Made by a program: the position numbers and the translations under genes. The notes below the pieces were generated by a model that saw only the letters and a list, made by a program, of their open reading frames with translations, did no database searches and was not told the origin of the DNA. A DNA stretch of 64,000 nucleotides from Sthenelais limicola (lineage: Eukaryota; Annelida; Polychaeta; Phyllodocida; Sigalionidae): the NCBI GenBank assembly GCA_942159475.1, contig OW804094.1, forward strand, positions 48,232,966-48,296,965. The letters are read 5' to 3'. This document shows positions 23,394-35,210 of this stretch, one piece after another. Position 1 is the stretch's first letter; each line of letters begins with the position of its first letter.

Positions 23394-23531
23394 TAATGAA
23401 GTCTCTTGGTGTTTTTTGCTTCACTATACCGATTCCTTCTTAGGAAATAACCCCTATAGGCTCCCTCGCTCGGGCTAGCCACTTTTGGTCATTTCAAATT
23501 CCCGCGCTTTTCCTCTACAGGAACAATCTCC
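23394..23531 (-). other. 5' UTR of the 8-kb LINE
   Basis: 138 bp between the broken tandem array and the ORF1 ATG. Non-coding; its presence indicates that the copy is essentially full length at its 5' end. It may hold an internal promoter, but no specific motif is clear. Confidence 0.55.
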
Positions 23532-23600
23532 AGGTACAATACTCTTTTGGATATTGCTCTGCACGTAATAGGTACAATACTCTTTTGGATGTTGTGCTAT
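23532..23600. repeat. 38-bp tandem repeat array, right part
   Basis: AGGTACAATA, then one full unit CTCTTTTGGATATTGCTC..., then a diverged partial unit ending near 23600. It continues the array cut at 15386 and proves that the LINE inserted into it. Confidence 0.85.
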
Positions 23601-26600
23601 GTCCCAACCAGCGTCTTGATCCATCTACACAGCATGGCGTTCTGTATAGATGCTATGCTATTGAAACGTTAAAAAAAATGCGTTTATCACTATCACCACT
23701 TAAATATTTACAATAAATTAGGAAAACGGGTGTCCGCTGTATATATTGGAAAATATTGCATTATACAGATACGTAAATAAAGCCGATACTTTCAATTGTA
23801 CACTGCGATATCATACAGTTTGTTTGTATGGCGACACATTTTTTCAAATGTTTTCATTCGAACGTAATACGACAATCTGATGCATGGAAATAATCACTGC
23901 GGTCTGTAGTTGACCTCTTATGCTGTGCTTGTAACACAGTCACATTTTGCTCGTCCCCTTTCCAACACTGGGACAGAAATTACATTTGAGAGTGGGCGGT
24001 CTACGCCGCGCTCACCCAACAAGCTCTCACCCTTAGCTTAAGGTGCCAGATGAACGATCGATTGAAAACCCAGAATCCGCCCAGCTATATGCACCAGTGC
24101 CGCGCTCAATTCTGTCTCATTCTGGTATAGCAGCCGATCGACCGGTCCACCATGGCCCGGATCTAAAGAGCAGCAGGGTCCCAGTAGACTGTCCGTGCTG
24201 CCACATACCATTCCAATGTCAACGCGCTGAAGTTGGCGGACGGCGGAATCCATCAAGGCAGTGCGTGACCATGTCAGGAGATCTTCCAAGCCAGCGTGTG
24301 TCAACACTATTCTCAGCCTCTAGTGTCACTCGGGTGGGAGCTGGAGTGTCCTTGGTATCATGGATCATGCCCCAATATCAACATAAAGCTATTATTTGGA
24401 ATGATTTTAAGGAGAGGGGCTCTATATAGATAGACACTACCCCAATCCTTTTTCTCGAGATTTTCTTCCTTTCTTTCTATCTTTCTCCCTTTATTCTTCA
24501 TCGACTCTTTGGCTAATTTCTTTTGTCCCATCTTCTCACCTTTTCTGCTTCCCCCTTCCCTTGCCGCAGCTTCTCTCTGCAGAGCTGATAATCAAAACTG
24601 GCAATCATGTTTAAAAATAAACGCTTTTAATTCCGGGTTGAAGATAGAAGACTGTTGCTGCCAATTTTTGTATTGGCGCGTGACTGAAGACTGATTACAT
24701 GTCATTGATGCAGGCTACGAGGAGTCTTCCTCTTATAAAGTCAAGAGCTGTCCTGTGGGGAAAATCAGGCGCTCCTTGAAACAACATGTTTCATCTAATA
24801 ACAAAAGGAGGAACGATTCAGATAGTCAAATGGTCCCATTGCCGCGCCAAGTGAATCATTCGGAGCCTCTGGCCTGAAATGCGTGATAAATATTTCCTTC
24901 ATTTTCGTTCTGTCATTCTCGAAAATGTAACCATTGAAAGACGATTTTGTCAACAGCCCATCGTTCATCATTTTGAATAAACCCTTGCATGGTATATTGG
25001 AGCAACGTTCATGTGGTACGTACTAAGGCTAGATATAGAAAGTGTCGTGTGAAATGCAATTTGTATTATTTCATATAATATACTAGCAACACATTCGTGC
25101 ATGGGTGTAGAAAGACAAATTCTTACCGTATGATGAAAAAGGTGCATGTTAATTGTGGATGAGCCAACATTTTAGCCTTTCTATGGCCCAGTAAATGGCT
25201 TAATGAACTCCATGATACTCGACACCCTATAATAAAATGATGAACACCTAATTGCATGGGGCTTATACCCATGTGGATATTTTATCTTTGCTTAATACCA
25301 CATAAAATACACACACGTTAAGGGCTTATATAATAAACCTAATATCCTCCACCGTAAAAAAAAATCAATTGAGAAATTAACGTAAGCGAACGATATGCAT
25401 CACGTGTTGCTTACATTTATGGGATCCATCTTTCAGTGGCATGGTTGCCTTGGGATAGAGGCAGCTTAAATAACCACAATATAATATTAGCCTAAGTATA
25501 TTACGCATGGACTCTAGAGTTAAATAATAACCAATGATGCGAGACTAAACAGCACTAGAATACAGCGCCGAGATGAGATGAACTAAATCACGAGGTCCTA
25601 ATTAGCTATATCAATGAAATCCCGAGACCTATGATAACGCCTCGCCTTATTACATATGGCCGTATCAGGGAAATTATTTAACAAAGACGGGGCGCCATGA
25701 ATAGCTATCCCAGCTGTAAGTAAAATATTGAAGCATCATGTCTTAGTATTCGGTGCAACATCATTGCTATATTGATGCTAGATTGAGAGATTAATTCCCT
25801 CTCGGCCGAGGTAGGTCTGCCATCTTTTTCTTCCCTACCTTCACGATGGGACACTGTCCTGGCAAAGGGAAACAGTATATTAGTCTACTATTGATTCACG
25901 GGTGCACCATTTTATGACTATGATCAATTCAGACTTGAAGCCATAATCAACTTCATTTACGCAGCCAGCGAATACTTTGTGCAGTAGGCAGGGGAAAGTT
26001 ATTATGTGGATCCTCCTCTCTCACCATTCAACATAAAACGTGTATGAGGGGAAAGATAGCGAGCTATCCGTCCGAGACAGGCGCGATATCTTTGTCTCGC
26101 GGCAATGTGATTGGATTCCCTGTAACCATGGATAAGAACGCCAAGAATCTAGGCCAAGCTCTGGTTGACAGTTGTAAATCTACCATAAAAACCACACATA
26201 TAGAGAATGAACACTTGTGCTCTATTCTTTTTTAATGTTACCCCTATACTTTCATATCATTCTCGATAAAACAGCATCAATATTTAGACATGCAATGTCA
26301 ATGAAACTTAATGACTCTAATAAATAGTGATATTTTTTGAATGCATTAAACTGCAACTGGTACGTGATGAAAACCATTACGGTGGCTGTTGCTTGTAGGT
26401 CAGGGTCTCTGTTAATGAACAAAGAGGCTTTTTTCCATATAATTCATGCATTTTGAAGCATTTTCTAGTAAACAGTCAATGATTTTGTGTTGTACATTGT
26501 AGCTTATATATGCAGTATAGTTTACCGATAAAATATAAGGGAAGACCTTACACGGTGAATTGGGGTATTCAATCATAAAAATTGTTAATGTACAATAAAA

Positions 26601-26940
26601 ACTACTGTCAGCTTAAAGGCTCTCCCATACGATTTGGAGGAAATTGAATTAATTGGGTTTCTCTCAAAGGGAATATTTTATCATCTCCAATCTTGCCGTA
26701 TATACAACATATTTGAAAATGTACTTCCATAGACTTTCTATGTAAACCATACTATGAAATAGTCCAGGCGAGTCCATCGACAAAACCTTTTGAGGATAGT
26801 TTCAATTCAAACATTTCGCACCAATGCTATGCGGGTGCTATGCCAGGTTTCCACCACTTCTCCATAGTTACGTTGACATAAATTATTGAGCTATGGATGG
26901 TATTTTAATTCTAAACGATGGTGGCTATTGGGGTGTCCGG
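23601..26940. other. No confirmed gene; GC-richer ORF at 24.04-24.43 kb
   Basis: Mostly AT-rich non-coding DNA. At 24038-24429 both strands are open for 89 (minus) and 128 (plus) codons in a locally GC-rich stretch. The minus frame begins MLTHAGLEDLLTWSRTALMD and looks helical, but I recognise no family. A lone TAGAGGCAGCTTAA lies at 25456-25469. Confidence 0.4.
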
Positions 26941-26945
26941 TGTTT

Positions 26946-27038
26946 TCCCCGCCAACATTCTCCCCAGCGACAATCTGCCCGCTGCAATCTGCCTGCCACA
27001 ATCTCCCCACTATACTTTCTCCCCGCCCAACATTCTCC
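26946..27038 (-). repeat. Degenerate minisatellite, (GGCGGGGAGA..TT)n, inverted copy
   Basis: On the minus strand the unit is roughly GGCGGGGAGAATGTT, about 13 bp, repeated seven or so times. It is the inverted counterpart of the array at 30129-30236. Confidence 0.65.
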
Positions 27039-27154
27039 GATATCCAAGCCTTAGAAGTATACTTCTATATAGAATATTGAAATTATGAAAGGACATTTGA
27101 GACTGTACTGTCAGATCTGGAGAGAAGTATATCGAACCAGACATAGCCAGAAGA

Positions 27155-27168
27155 ACTTGGTAAACTAT
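27155..27168. repeat. Target-site duplication, left copy
   Basis: ACTTGGTAAACTAT, exactly repeated at 28369-28382; the two copies bracket the L1-type insertion. Confidence 0.9.
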
Positions 27169-28368
27169 TTTTTGTTGTTTTTGTTTTTGTTTTAGAGGGT
27201 TTTATTCAAATATACCTGCCATCTGGGCTCATACACATCTAAGGCACATCCTACGTTAACCCTATTTTGTATTTTTTTTTTTGTATTTTCGATTTTTCTT
27301 TAAAAAAAGGCTATCGAATCATTCATTCATAGCATAAAAAACACCAACCGCTCGTTATATCATAAAACACATTGGCTTTTCCTCTTTTTTTTAAAAAAAA
27401 AAAGATAAGACCGCTTAATAAACATAGTTCGATCTTTTTTCTCTTTAAAAATAATTATATACTTTCACCTCCTTGCATTTTTATATCTACAATCTGAACA
27501 GCTGTTCTACATATTTATCTACTCTCTTCAGCCATTTGCTGCTTCGCAGGTCAAATGCAGCATTGTATCTTAACGAACGATATCTAATTTTGACCTCATT
27601 CAGAAATGCTTTGAATACAATATCATTTTCATAGAATAGTTTCTGCCTATGTATATAATTTTTTGCTATTAACATGATCCAATTAATAAACCAGCTGTAC
27701 TTCTTTTTTCCTAAAAACCCTAACAGTATATCACATTTGTTTAAACCACCTACTACAACCGGCCTTAATACTTCGTTCTTATTAAATTCCTCACACATTT
27801 TGGCCCAGAAATCGCTGGTTCTTTGACAAGAAACAAAAAAATGGCACAAGTCATCTCTTTCCTCGCAAAAGGAAAATACATCATTTTCTTTGATCTTAAT
27901 ATTTTTCAAATAAACATTGCAATAAATAGTATTATGGAGAACACAATATTGTAACGACTGCATTCTTGGCTCAGAACTACAATTAGCCGCAATAAAGAAT
28001 ATATCCTTGAGCAAATCTCCTTCCTGCACTATCTCATTTTCCCATAACACCTCCTCCCATCTGCTTAACTTGTCATACTTGGGTACATCCAACTTCACTA
28101 ATTCTCTATAAATTTCCCTATTACATATATCATATATATTAAATCGTTTCCCTTTAATTTCAAATAGCTTGCACCTCCCTTCTCTCTCCTTCTGCTCTTC
28201 CATCTCCACCTTTCTAACCTTTTCCAACCAGGTTCTGGGAATTGCACTGGCTATCTGCGTTCTATCCAAGAAGGACCGCCGAATCCCATATTCATTTCTA
28301 ATTTCAAGACAAAACATTATACTTCCATCTTGTTTCAATATGTCCCCCACTCTTCTGATTCCAGCCAT
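27169..28368 (-). mobile_element. 5'-truncated L1/Tx1-type LINE insertion, 1200 bp
   Basis: A perfect 14-bp direct repeat flanks exactly this interval. At the left (3') end the minus strand carries a CAAAAA-type tail, as expected for target-primed reverse transcription. The right end coincides with the first codon of the open frame, so the frame is cut by truncation. The 3' UTR (27169-27486) has several A-rich tracts on the minus strand. Undamaged duplication and frame indicate a recent event. Confidence 0.9.
27487..28368 (-). pseudogene. C-terminal part of L1/Tx1 LINE ORF2
   Basis: 293 codons with no internal stop. The sequence fits the region after the RT domain of L1/Tx1 ORF2: a GI-R-V-D-IL-start with IRNEYGI and QIASAIPRTW, the K-x-IY-like REIYREL, WEEVLWEN, and the LQYCVLHNTIYCNVYL segment before a zinc-knuckle-like FSFCEERDDLCHFFVSC. 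The first cysteine of the usual CCHC knuckle is replaced, so the motif is incomplete. The endonuclease and RT domains are missing by 5' truncation. The apparent ATG arises at the insertion edge and is not a genuine start. It cannot move on its own. Confidence 0.85.
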
Positions 28369-28382
28369 ACTTGGTAAACTAT
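28369..28382. repeat. Target-site duplication, right copy
   Basis: Exact copy of the 14-mer at 27155-27168. Confidence 0.9.
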
Positions 28383-28394
28383 ATTATTATCTTT

Positions 28395-29766
28395 TATAGA
28401 CCCTAGATTACTTTAATGTGTAAATATTAATACCTCACATGACCTAGCTTCTTTGAACTTTAATGGTGAAATATTAATGTATGCTGATGATTGTGTATTG
28501 TTAATTAAGATAACAAACAATGATGATCTAGTAGCTGCACAAGATGATATTAACCGCTTTACTTATTGGACAAGAATGAATGGTCTAACTATCAACACCC
28601 AGAAGACAAAAATGCAGATATTGTATGGAAGCAATAATAAGAAAAAAGGGAATATGTATTATATAAGAAGGGAGAGAGCATTGACACTGTTCTTACATTC
28701 AAAAACTTAGGTTTCCTATTGGATAGTGGATTAAATATGATGCAGCACATACATAACACATGATCAAAATTGTGTAAAATCCGACATTATGTGGATAAAA
28801 AGATTGCATTACTTATATATAAAACATACATACTACCTGTAATTGAAATTGGGTGTATCTTAGTGGATTTAGCGGCACAGAAAGATGTAAGGAGGCTACA
28901 ACTTGTTCAAAACAGCTGTTTACGTATTATTTATGGGCCAAAAAAAAGAATAAGAGACCTAGCTTAGAGTGACAACAATATCCTTGCACTTGAATTATGA
29001 TATACTGCCTCTTTGTATAAGAAGAGTAAAGCGTTTTCTCTCCTTGTTCAGAGGTGAGTTTAAATTTGAGGAAGAACTTGTTGTGCCATACAACATGAGG
29101 GGTGGGGGTCACCTTGAGGTGGACAACTGGAGGAGGGAGAGTATCCGCATGAGTCTGTTTGGAAAAATAAGACTTCTGTGGAACTCTCTTCCTCCAAATG
29201 TTAGAAATCTTGAGGACGATCCCATATATCTTTCAAAAGAAATGTAAATAGGTTGTGTTGTCAGATGTTTAACGAAAATGGAGAAGTATGGGAATTACCT
29301 AACGCACTAGTGTAGTGCATGGAAAAATTCCTTGACAGACTTGAATTGATATTGATATTAATTGATATGATGTAGTATTTTGGAATTTATCATATGCCCT
29401 TATGTCGTTGAAGCAGTGATGATAGAGATGAAATATGTGAATAAGCTTAATATCTGTAAGTTTACTGATGATAATATGTATGTCATGCATTGTTGTGACA
29501 TGGCGCAGGTGGTGGTGCTATTATATTATTTTATTATTTTACTTTATTGTAAAATTAACTATCTGATCTATCGATATAAATATAATTTAATGAAAATCAT
29601 CATGTACTGAGATAAAGTGTATAAATGTGCATAATGTCTTGATGAATAAAACATTTAAAAACAAACATCGGAATTGTATATATATATTCATAGCATCTTG
29701 GCCCAGACGAGAAACCCCGCAAAGGGGATCTGGTACCCAAGATAAAATAAAACCTCAATAAAAAAG
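28395..29766 (+). pseudogene. Decayed CR1-like LINE, 3' part of ORF2 plus 3' UTR
   Basis: Translations in shifting frames give the end of a reverse transcriptase: a worn YINDLAS, NFNGEILMYADDCVLL with the catalytic YADD (about 28453-28500), NRFTYWTRMNGLTINTQKTK, then DKKIALLIYKTYILPVIEIG (28797-28860), and a C-terminus LFGKIRLLWNSLPPNVRN (29157-29210). At least two frameshifts or stops separate the pieces. The 5' part of ORF2 is missing. The 3' UTR ends with a stem-loop (29697-29741) and an AATAAA-bearing tail (TCAATAAAAAAG). The young L1-type insertion sits directly at its left edge. Confidence 0.85.
29697..29741 (+). other. Conserved LINE 3' stem-loop, second copy
   Basis: CTTGG/CCAAG, CCAGA/TCTGG and an inner CCCC-GCAAA-GGGG hairpin, followed by ATAAAATAAAACC. 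The same order of helices and the same trailing A-rich motif as at 15481-15524, although paired bases differ (CTTGG:CCAAG versus CTGGG:CCCAG). Confidence 0.65.
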
Positions 29767-30128
29767 TCTTATCACCCTGTATTGCGTAACAACATACTGC
29801 AATAGATGTACAAGACATATATAATTTCATGTATTAACGAAACTATTGTTTTTTCATCATTATTAACCTCTTGTGTTATAGTCTCTCCACTAGTTAACTT
29901 TCTACTTTAAAGGTAACGGCTGGAAGAGCTGGGAATCTCCCAGAAGCCTGTCGACCTGTTTGTCAACCTATCTGTAATTCTTGATAAATACAATATTATT
30001 CAATTCAATGTACTTAACCTTGAAGTACCAATAAATTCAATGGTGAGGTCATTCGTGAATATATAAGAATTTCAGCAAATTCTCATCATTCTTTGGCATC
30101 TAGAAAAATTCAAATTTTAATGATTTAT

Positions 30129-30236
30129 TGGCGGGCGGGGAAAATGTTAGCGGGGAGGTCGTTTGGTGGGGAGAGTGTCGGGTGGGGAGATTTTGGCGGG
30201 GAGGTTATATGTCGGCGGGAGAATATTGGCGGGGGA
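30129..30236 (+). repeat. Degenerate minisatellite, (GGCGGGGAGA..TT)n
   Basis: About eight units of roughly 13 bp built on GGCGGGGA. Inverted relative to the array at 26946-27038, about 3.1 kb away. Confidence 0.65.
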
Positions 30237-30253
30237 ATGACCTAGAACCGGCA

Positions 30254-30345
30254 GTCTACAGAACCAGCTCAACAACATCAAAACCATTAATTTTGACAGG
30301 CCCAGATTTTTGCTCAGGTCAAACTCATTGTCACGTTTGACAGTA
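30254..30345 (+). repeat. Dispersed ~91-bp repeat, copy 1
   Basis: Starts CTACAGAACCAGCTCAACAA and ends near CACGTTTGACAG. Over 90 percent identical to 31943-32033. No terminal repeats recognised; family unknown. Confidence 0.75.
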
Positions 30346-31942
30346 GCCATTCCTAGCCGAGGACCACTCTGTTTGTTGATGTCACCTGATGAACTTTTAA
30401 AACTGTAAGAGAGGGAGGGAAAGCGGGTGGGTGAGAGGGAGGTAGGAAGAGGTCTTTAGCCTATCCTGACTATGCCATAATATGCCAGACCTCCCACTGT
30501 TTACATCAACTAATTAATTATTCAATGCTATTTTAGCGTCCTTTTCATGTTTCCTACAAAGAGAGGGACATAATAAAAATCTAATCGGTATATAATATTT
30601 ATATATGTATCAGAACGAAAAACAGAGCTTCAGCCCTGCAGAGTTAATGCATGTAATAAATGACATAATGACATGGTCACTTTCATGATTTTGTCCATTT
30701 TTAAATAAAAAAATATACGAGGAATTGTAACTATACATCGTCAAGAACTTTGTCAAGAACAGCAAGCGTCTGTGTCTATATACAAATGGAGTAGACAGGC
30801 CTTTGGATTAAACAAAATGTATTCTTTCCTGGCTGCTCTCTATTTGTTACATAGTTTTGAATGTGGTCAGTATACGAGCTATCTTATATATTGTTTTTTC
30901 TTGAGAACCCTGGATTGTACTCATTTAAAAAGAATGAAGTGTTGAATACTAAATGGGTTATCAAGATGGCCGTCCTGATGTACGCATCCTCGGTGGTATA
31001 GCATAAAATGGAAATCATTTTTACGAAGGTGTTAATCTAGCAACCAAACATTATAGTCTCCTTGGTAATCTTGTAGATTTCTTTCCAATAAATACACTTT
31101 TTATATCATGCAGTTTTGTAAAACATTGCAGAACAGCAGCCTACCTTGAAAACTTACGAATGGTATAGGCCGAATGTACAGCTGCTTTATATACCCCATT
31201 GGCAAATTAGTATAGTTCATATTTTTAGTGTTGTGGATCTATATAAAAAACACTTCGACAATTTACATCATGTCAGCAATGCTCTCAACATCATCGTTTC
31301 AGTAAAATAATCACTTTCAAATCGATTCAACTTGATCTATAATTATAATTATTTCGAATTATTAACTCTTTTTACCAAAGATCTCTGAAAAAGAAAAGAT
31401 TCCACATTCTAAGGATCGGATCATTCCAATAGGAAAATTCTGTCAACTGAGCATTTTCAGCATAATGCTCTTATGTATCTTGAGTGGTGTTCTCATTCTT
31501 CGGATTTTTTGTTTTAAAAAAAAACGTGTTTATTGAAATAGAAATTTCGCTACTCCGATACGTTTCATTTATTTATGGTATCCAAGTGGCAAGTCTTTTT
31601 TATATTTCGTATCCGTTTATCATTCTTCATCGGATAAGATTCAATTGGATATTGGTCCCGTGTTTCATGAGTTTGAACTCAATGAACTCAATTTGATCTA
31701 AATTAGATCATATTGATAATCAATCTTTTTTCCCCTTGATAACCAATCTTAATGTACCTCGGTCCAAAAACGGCTTTGTATTATTACCAAGCATTTCCCG
31801 AAGGACATCATGTGTCTGAAAGGTGGCCAAATCGTAAGGAGGGGTATAGTTGCACAGTTGCTCTCATACATTTCGCGATACTTTTTTCCCAATAACCACA
31901 GGCCAGTGGACCATACAGGGAGGGGCTCGCCACCTCTATACA

Positions 31943-32033
31943 CCTACAGAACCAGCTCAACAACATTAAACCCATTAATTTTGACAGGCCCAGATTTTGG
32001 CTCAGTTCAAACTCATTGTCACGTTTAACAGTG
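31943..32033 (+). repeat. Dispersed ~91-bp repeat, copy 2
   Basis: Same orientation as copy 1. The flanking sequence differs on both sides, so these are separate insertions or remnants rather than part of a longer duplication. Confidence 0.75.
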
Positions 32034-33728
32034 AATTTTGATAGAAATTATGTGGTAGGATAAATTTATATCCTAAAAAAACTTGTCATTTCTGAAATTG
32101 AACATCTCTAGCCAAAATTACAAAGAATTTAAAAGGTTCCACAGTCTGTGTTACCACAGCTTTATAATAACATATTCTAACCCATTTCCCATGACATCAA
32201 TCTTATTTGAAAATGTGTTTATAAACCAGATAGTTAGATAATTAATCCCTTTCATCTTGGAATAGTTGCAATAACATTTGAAACTCACCCGAATTACTTA
32301 ATTATTTGTCATTACTTGAACGAGTTCCATATATCAGTTTAAACACCATTTAATTGCACTTTCACCAAAATAAGAAAAAATGCTCCATAAACATTTACAT
32401 ATTTTATAATTTGCAATCTTAATAAGATATCTATCTACTGTACGTTCTTAGTTGTTAGCTATATGGTACCTTTGAAAGAACCTCCAGTGACAGAGATTTT
32501 ACAGATTTTCGTACTAGTGCTACTGAATGTTTTTTGTTTTTTATTTAAGAAATAAAGTTTCATATATATATGTTATATTATATTGCCATAGTTACCTAGA
32601 ATTCATGTCAGTACCCGACATTAGGCAATATTGGCGTTTAAATAGTTGGTAGGCAAGTTCAAACATAAATTATGATGTTATAATGACAGTCAGCATAGTT
32701 TCTGATACAGAAATATCTGTTTCAAATTATTCATTCAGGCGTTGGTTGTATTTGCCTTTCGATTAAAATAATCCGGTGTCTGAAAGCTGAAAGTTCGACG
32801 GCCAAGGGGTCCGCTGCTCTGTTATTTCAACTATCAGTGTATTAAATGCTTTAACGGCTCAGATTTGCCAATAGGTCACTAGGACATTAGTCCATGGCTA
32901 TCTTCAAACTGTATATCTTACATATATGTAACATATTATAGTGTATACTGTCGGCAGAGCAATACTTACACAATAAATTTCCCTGGCTATGTCCAAGCTA
33001 CATTATAGATTCTTTTGTTAGCAAAGTACTGAGCAACGGACGCCAGAATAAATAACAATACAAACATGCATATATATGATACAATCAGTAAGTAAATATT
33101 ATGGGTGCTCCAGTTTTGCTCTAAGTTGCAAGACTTCACAAAACCGTCCATATATATTTTGCTATTAAAAGGGCAGATATTCAGGCTTCAAAGGATGAAT
33201 ATAGGAACCACTTATAAATATCTGTAGACTCAATTTCATATTTCCAACTGATTTAAATCTGCAGAATTAGAATAAGGCCAGGTAGAAATAACAAATTAAT
33301 ACTCTGTTAGGGTTGGGTATATGAATTTTATTAATGGAAAGATGCAGTTGGAACGAAAAAAACATTTCCACAAAGCAAAGTAGTATACATGGCACGAACC
33401 TATATCATCAGAAGTTTAATGGGTAGATAAATTAGTGGTTTATGGCGCTTTCCAATGTAGTTGTTCCAAAGCCGTTAATGTTTGATAGATATGGGATTTA
33501 TACTAGATTGGGCTTTTACAATACAACGCTCAGCACGGGCAATAAAGGACGTCTCATCACAAAAGCGCAGTACTTTGTTGAATACCAGGTCTAGGCTTTA
33601 AACTCTATTCAGCTTCAGAGAAGTGTTTGTGATTGTATTCACCCCTTATTTCTGATTGGCAATGCCTCATAATGATCCCATTGATATGCCTGTATATTCC
33701 TGACAGCAAAAAGCGATGATTACTTTAA

Positions 33729-33790
33729 TGCACTGTGGGATACGTCTCGGTCTCTCCGCCTAATTTTAACAGCCGATATCCCACAGTGCA
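33729..33790. repeat. Short element with perfect 14-bp inverted ends
   Basis: TGCACTGTGGGATA at 33729-33742 is exactly complementary to 33777-33790, around a 34-bp spacer. It may be a tiny hairpin or transposon relic. Confidence 0.5.
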
Positions 33791-34427
33791 TCCATGCAAG
33801 CATTCGTCATCGTATTAAGCCAATAAATAGCTCAGAACAGATTGACATGAAACACCATGCATGCAACTGAACATCGCAAACATCTGGGTGTTTTTAGTCT
33901 GTGGCCCCCATCCCCTCCCTCGGCGACTGTATCTTATTGATTTAAGACAAGAGTGACTGTGTTTTAAAGTTATTTGACATTATTTCACGCGTTAAGGGGC
34001 GAATTATGTTTTTCTTATGATTGATGTTGGTAGAAATAGCAAGACTTTCGTCCGTTTTAGTAGCGCAGCCCACTTCTATTGGAAATGCCTATGGACATTT
34101 CTTTCTCTAGTCATGCTCTATCGGGTGCGAGGATGCACGACGCTATTCGATTACTCTCCGTAGTAATTCATATTCTGCTTTATACGAGGGAATCGTTACG
34201 GATGGTAGGAAGTGGGCTGTTCTTATAATCATACATCATAGATTTTATTCTTCCGAGCCACGTGAAGCCTGAATGGAATTATTAAAAGAAAACACATTAG
34301 CCACACTTGCACAGGTCTCCGGGGTTTCCCTTGATAAAGAAGCAAATCTTCAAGACCAGCAAGGCTTTTTATTATACGCACATGCTATATGAGAGGTGCT
34401 ATAAGTGGGGTGCTATAAAAATAGTCA

Positions 34428-34525
34428 TATAGGACGCGTCCTATAAAAATGTAGTTGTCTAAAAATAGCTCTGACTCAGCACTTCCGCTGTCTCCGCGGA
34501 GATCCCCGCGGAGATCCCCGTGATC
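34428..34525. repeat. 18-bp palindrome and CCGCGGAGATC repeats
   Basis: TATAGGACGCGTCCTATA (34428-34445) is a perfect palindrome. About 50 bp on, TCTCCGCGGAGATCCCCGCGG (one base short here) forms overlapping palindromes and direct repeats near 34490-34520. Unassigned. Confidence 0.55.
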
Positions 34526-35210
34526 GGTAATCCACCTGTGATTATAGAAATACATAATAAACACCACACCATTAAATAGAGAATTAAATTCTCTATCAAA
34601 TGATGTAAGGTTTATTATTGTAGCTCAAGAAATGGCTACGATATGAACGTTTTAGTTCAACCAAGTCAGTAAGTAAACACTGCATAGGGAGAGACGGCCT
34701 CCGCTCATCTGGTCACGTGACAGTGCATCCACACGGGCAGTGGGCCGGTACTTGGGGGACTCTGGCCCTTGACGACCATAGCAACCAAGCTTAAAATCTC
34801 CAACTTTCCCCCTCGATTTCTTAAATTATACACAATTGTCGGAAAAACGGAACCAGCTACTGCAATGTATGAACAATACTTGATATATACATGTATGCTC
34901 ATAGCATTTTGACCCGTTTATGTATGGTTTCAAAGGGGTTGAAAACAGGTATTTTAGCGTCAGCGCCTATGGCACTCAGCTGGTGTATTCACCCGAGTTT
35001 TTGCTGCCGATCGTAGCGCCACCTGTAAATACCCGGATTCTCGTCTTAAAGAATGATCACATAGTCCTGACAGCTCACTCACACAGTCCTGACAGCTACA
35101 ACAAGCCTACTGAAGGTGCTCTCAGTGGGGCAGCTGGGGCTCTCTCAGAGTTCTTTAATACTTTTTCAGTGATATCTGATGATGATCAAATTTTATGCAC
35201 ATATAATAAA

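Larger units (their letters stand above)
15387..23531 (-). mobile_element. Near-complete CR1-group LINE inserted in the 38-bp array
   Basis: The element runs right to left. In order it has a 5' UTR (23394-23531), ORF1 (23393-21510), an interval with unrelated sequence (about 19750-21440), ORF2 with endonuclease and reverse transcriptase (19692-16858) and a 3' UTR (16857-15387) that contains a hairpin and an AATAAA. Both ends fall within units of the same tandem array, so the boundaries are known to within a few bases. The empty site would lack only about 3 bp (CAT) and there is no target-site duplication, which is common for CR1-like LINEs. The clade is inferred from the style of RT and ORF1. 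Confidence 0.85.
29770..35200. other. No recognisable gene; dispersed repeats
   Basis: Contains the two short repeat families listed separately, a 14-bp perfect inverted repeat (33729-33742 with 33777-33790) and a palindrome near 34428. No domain-bearing open frame is visible on either strand. Confidence 0.5.
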
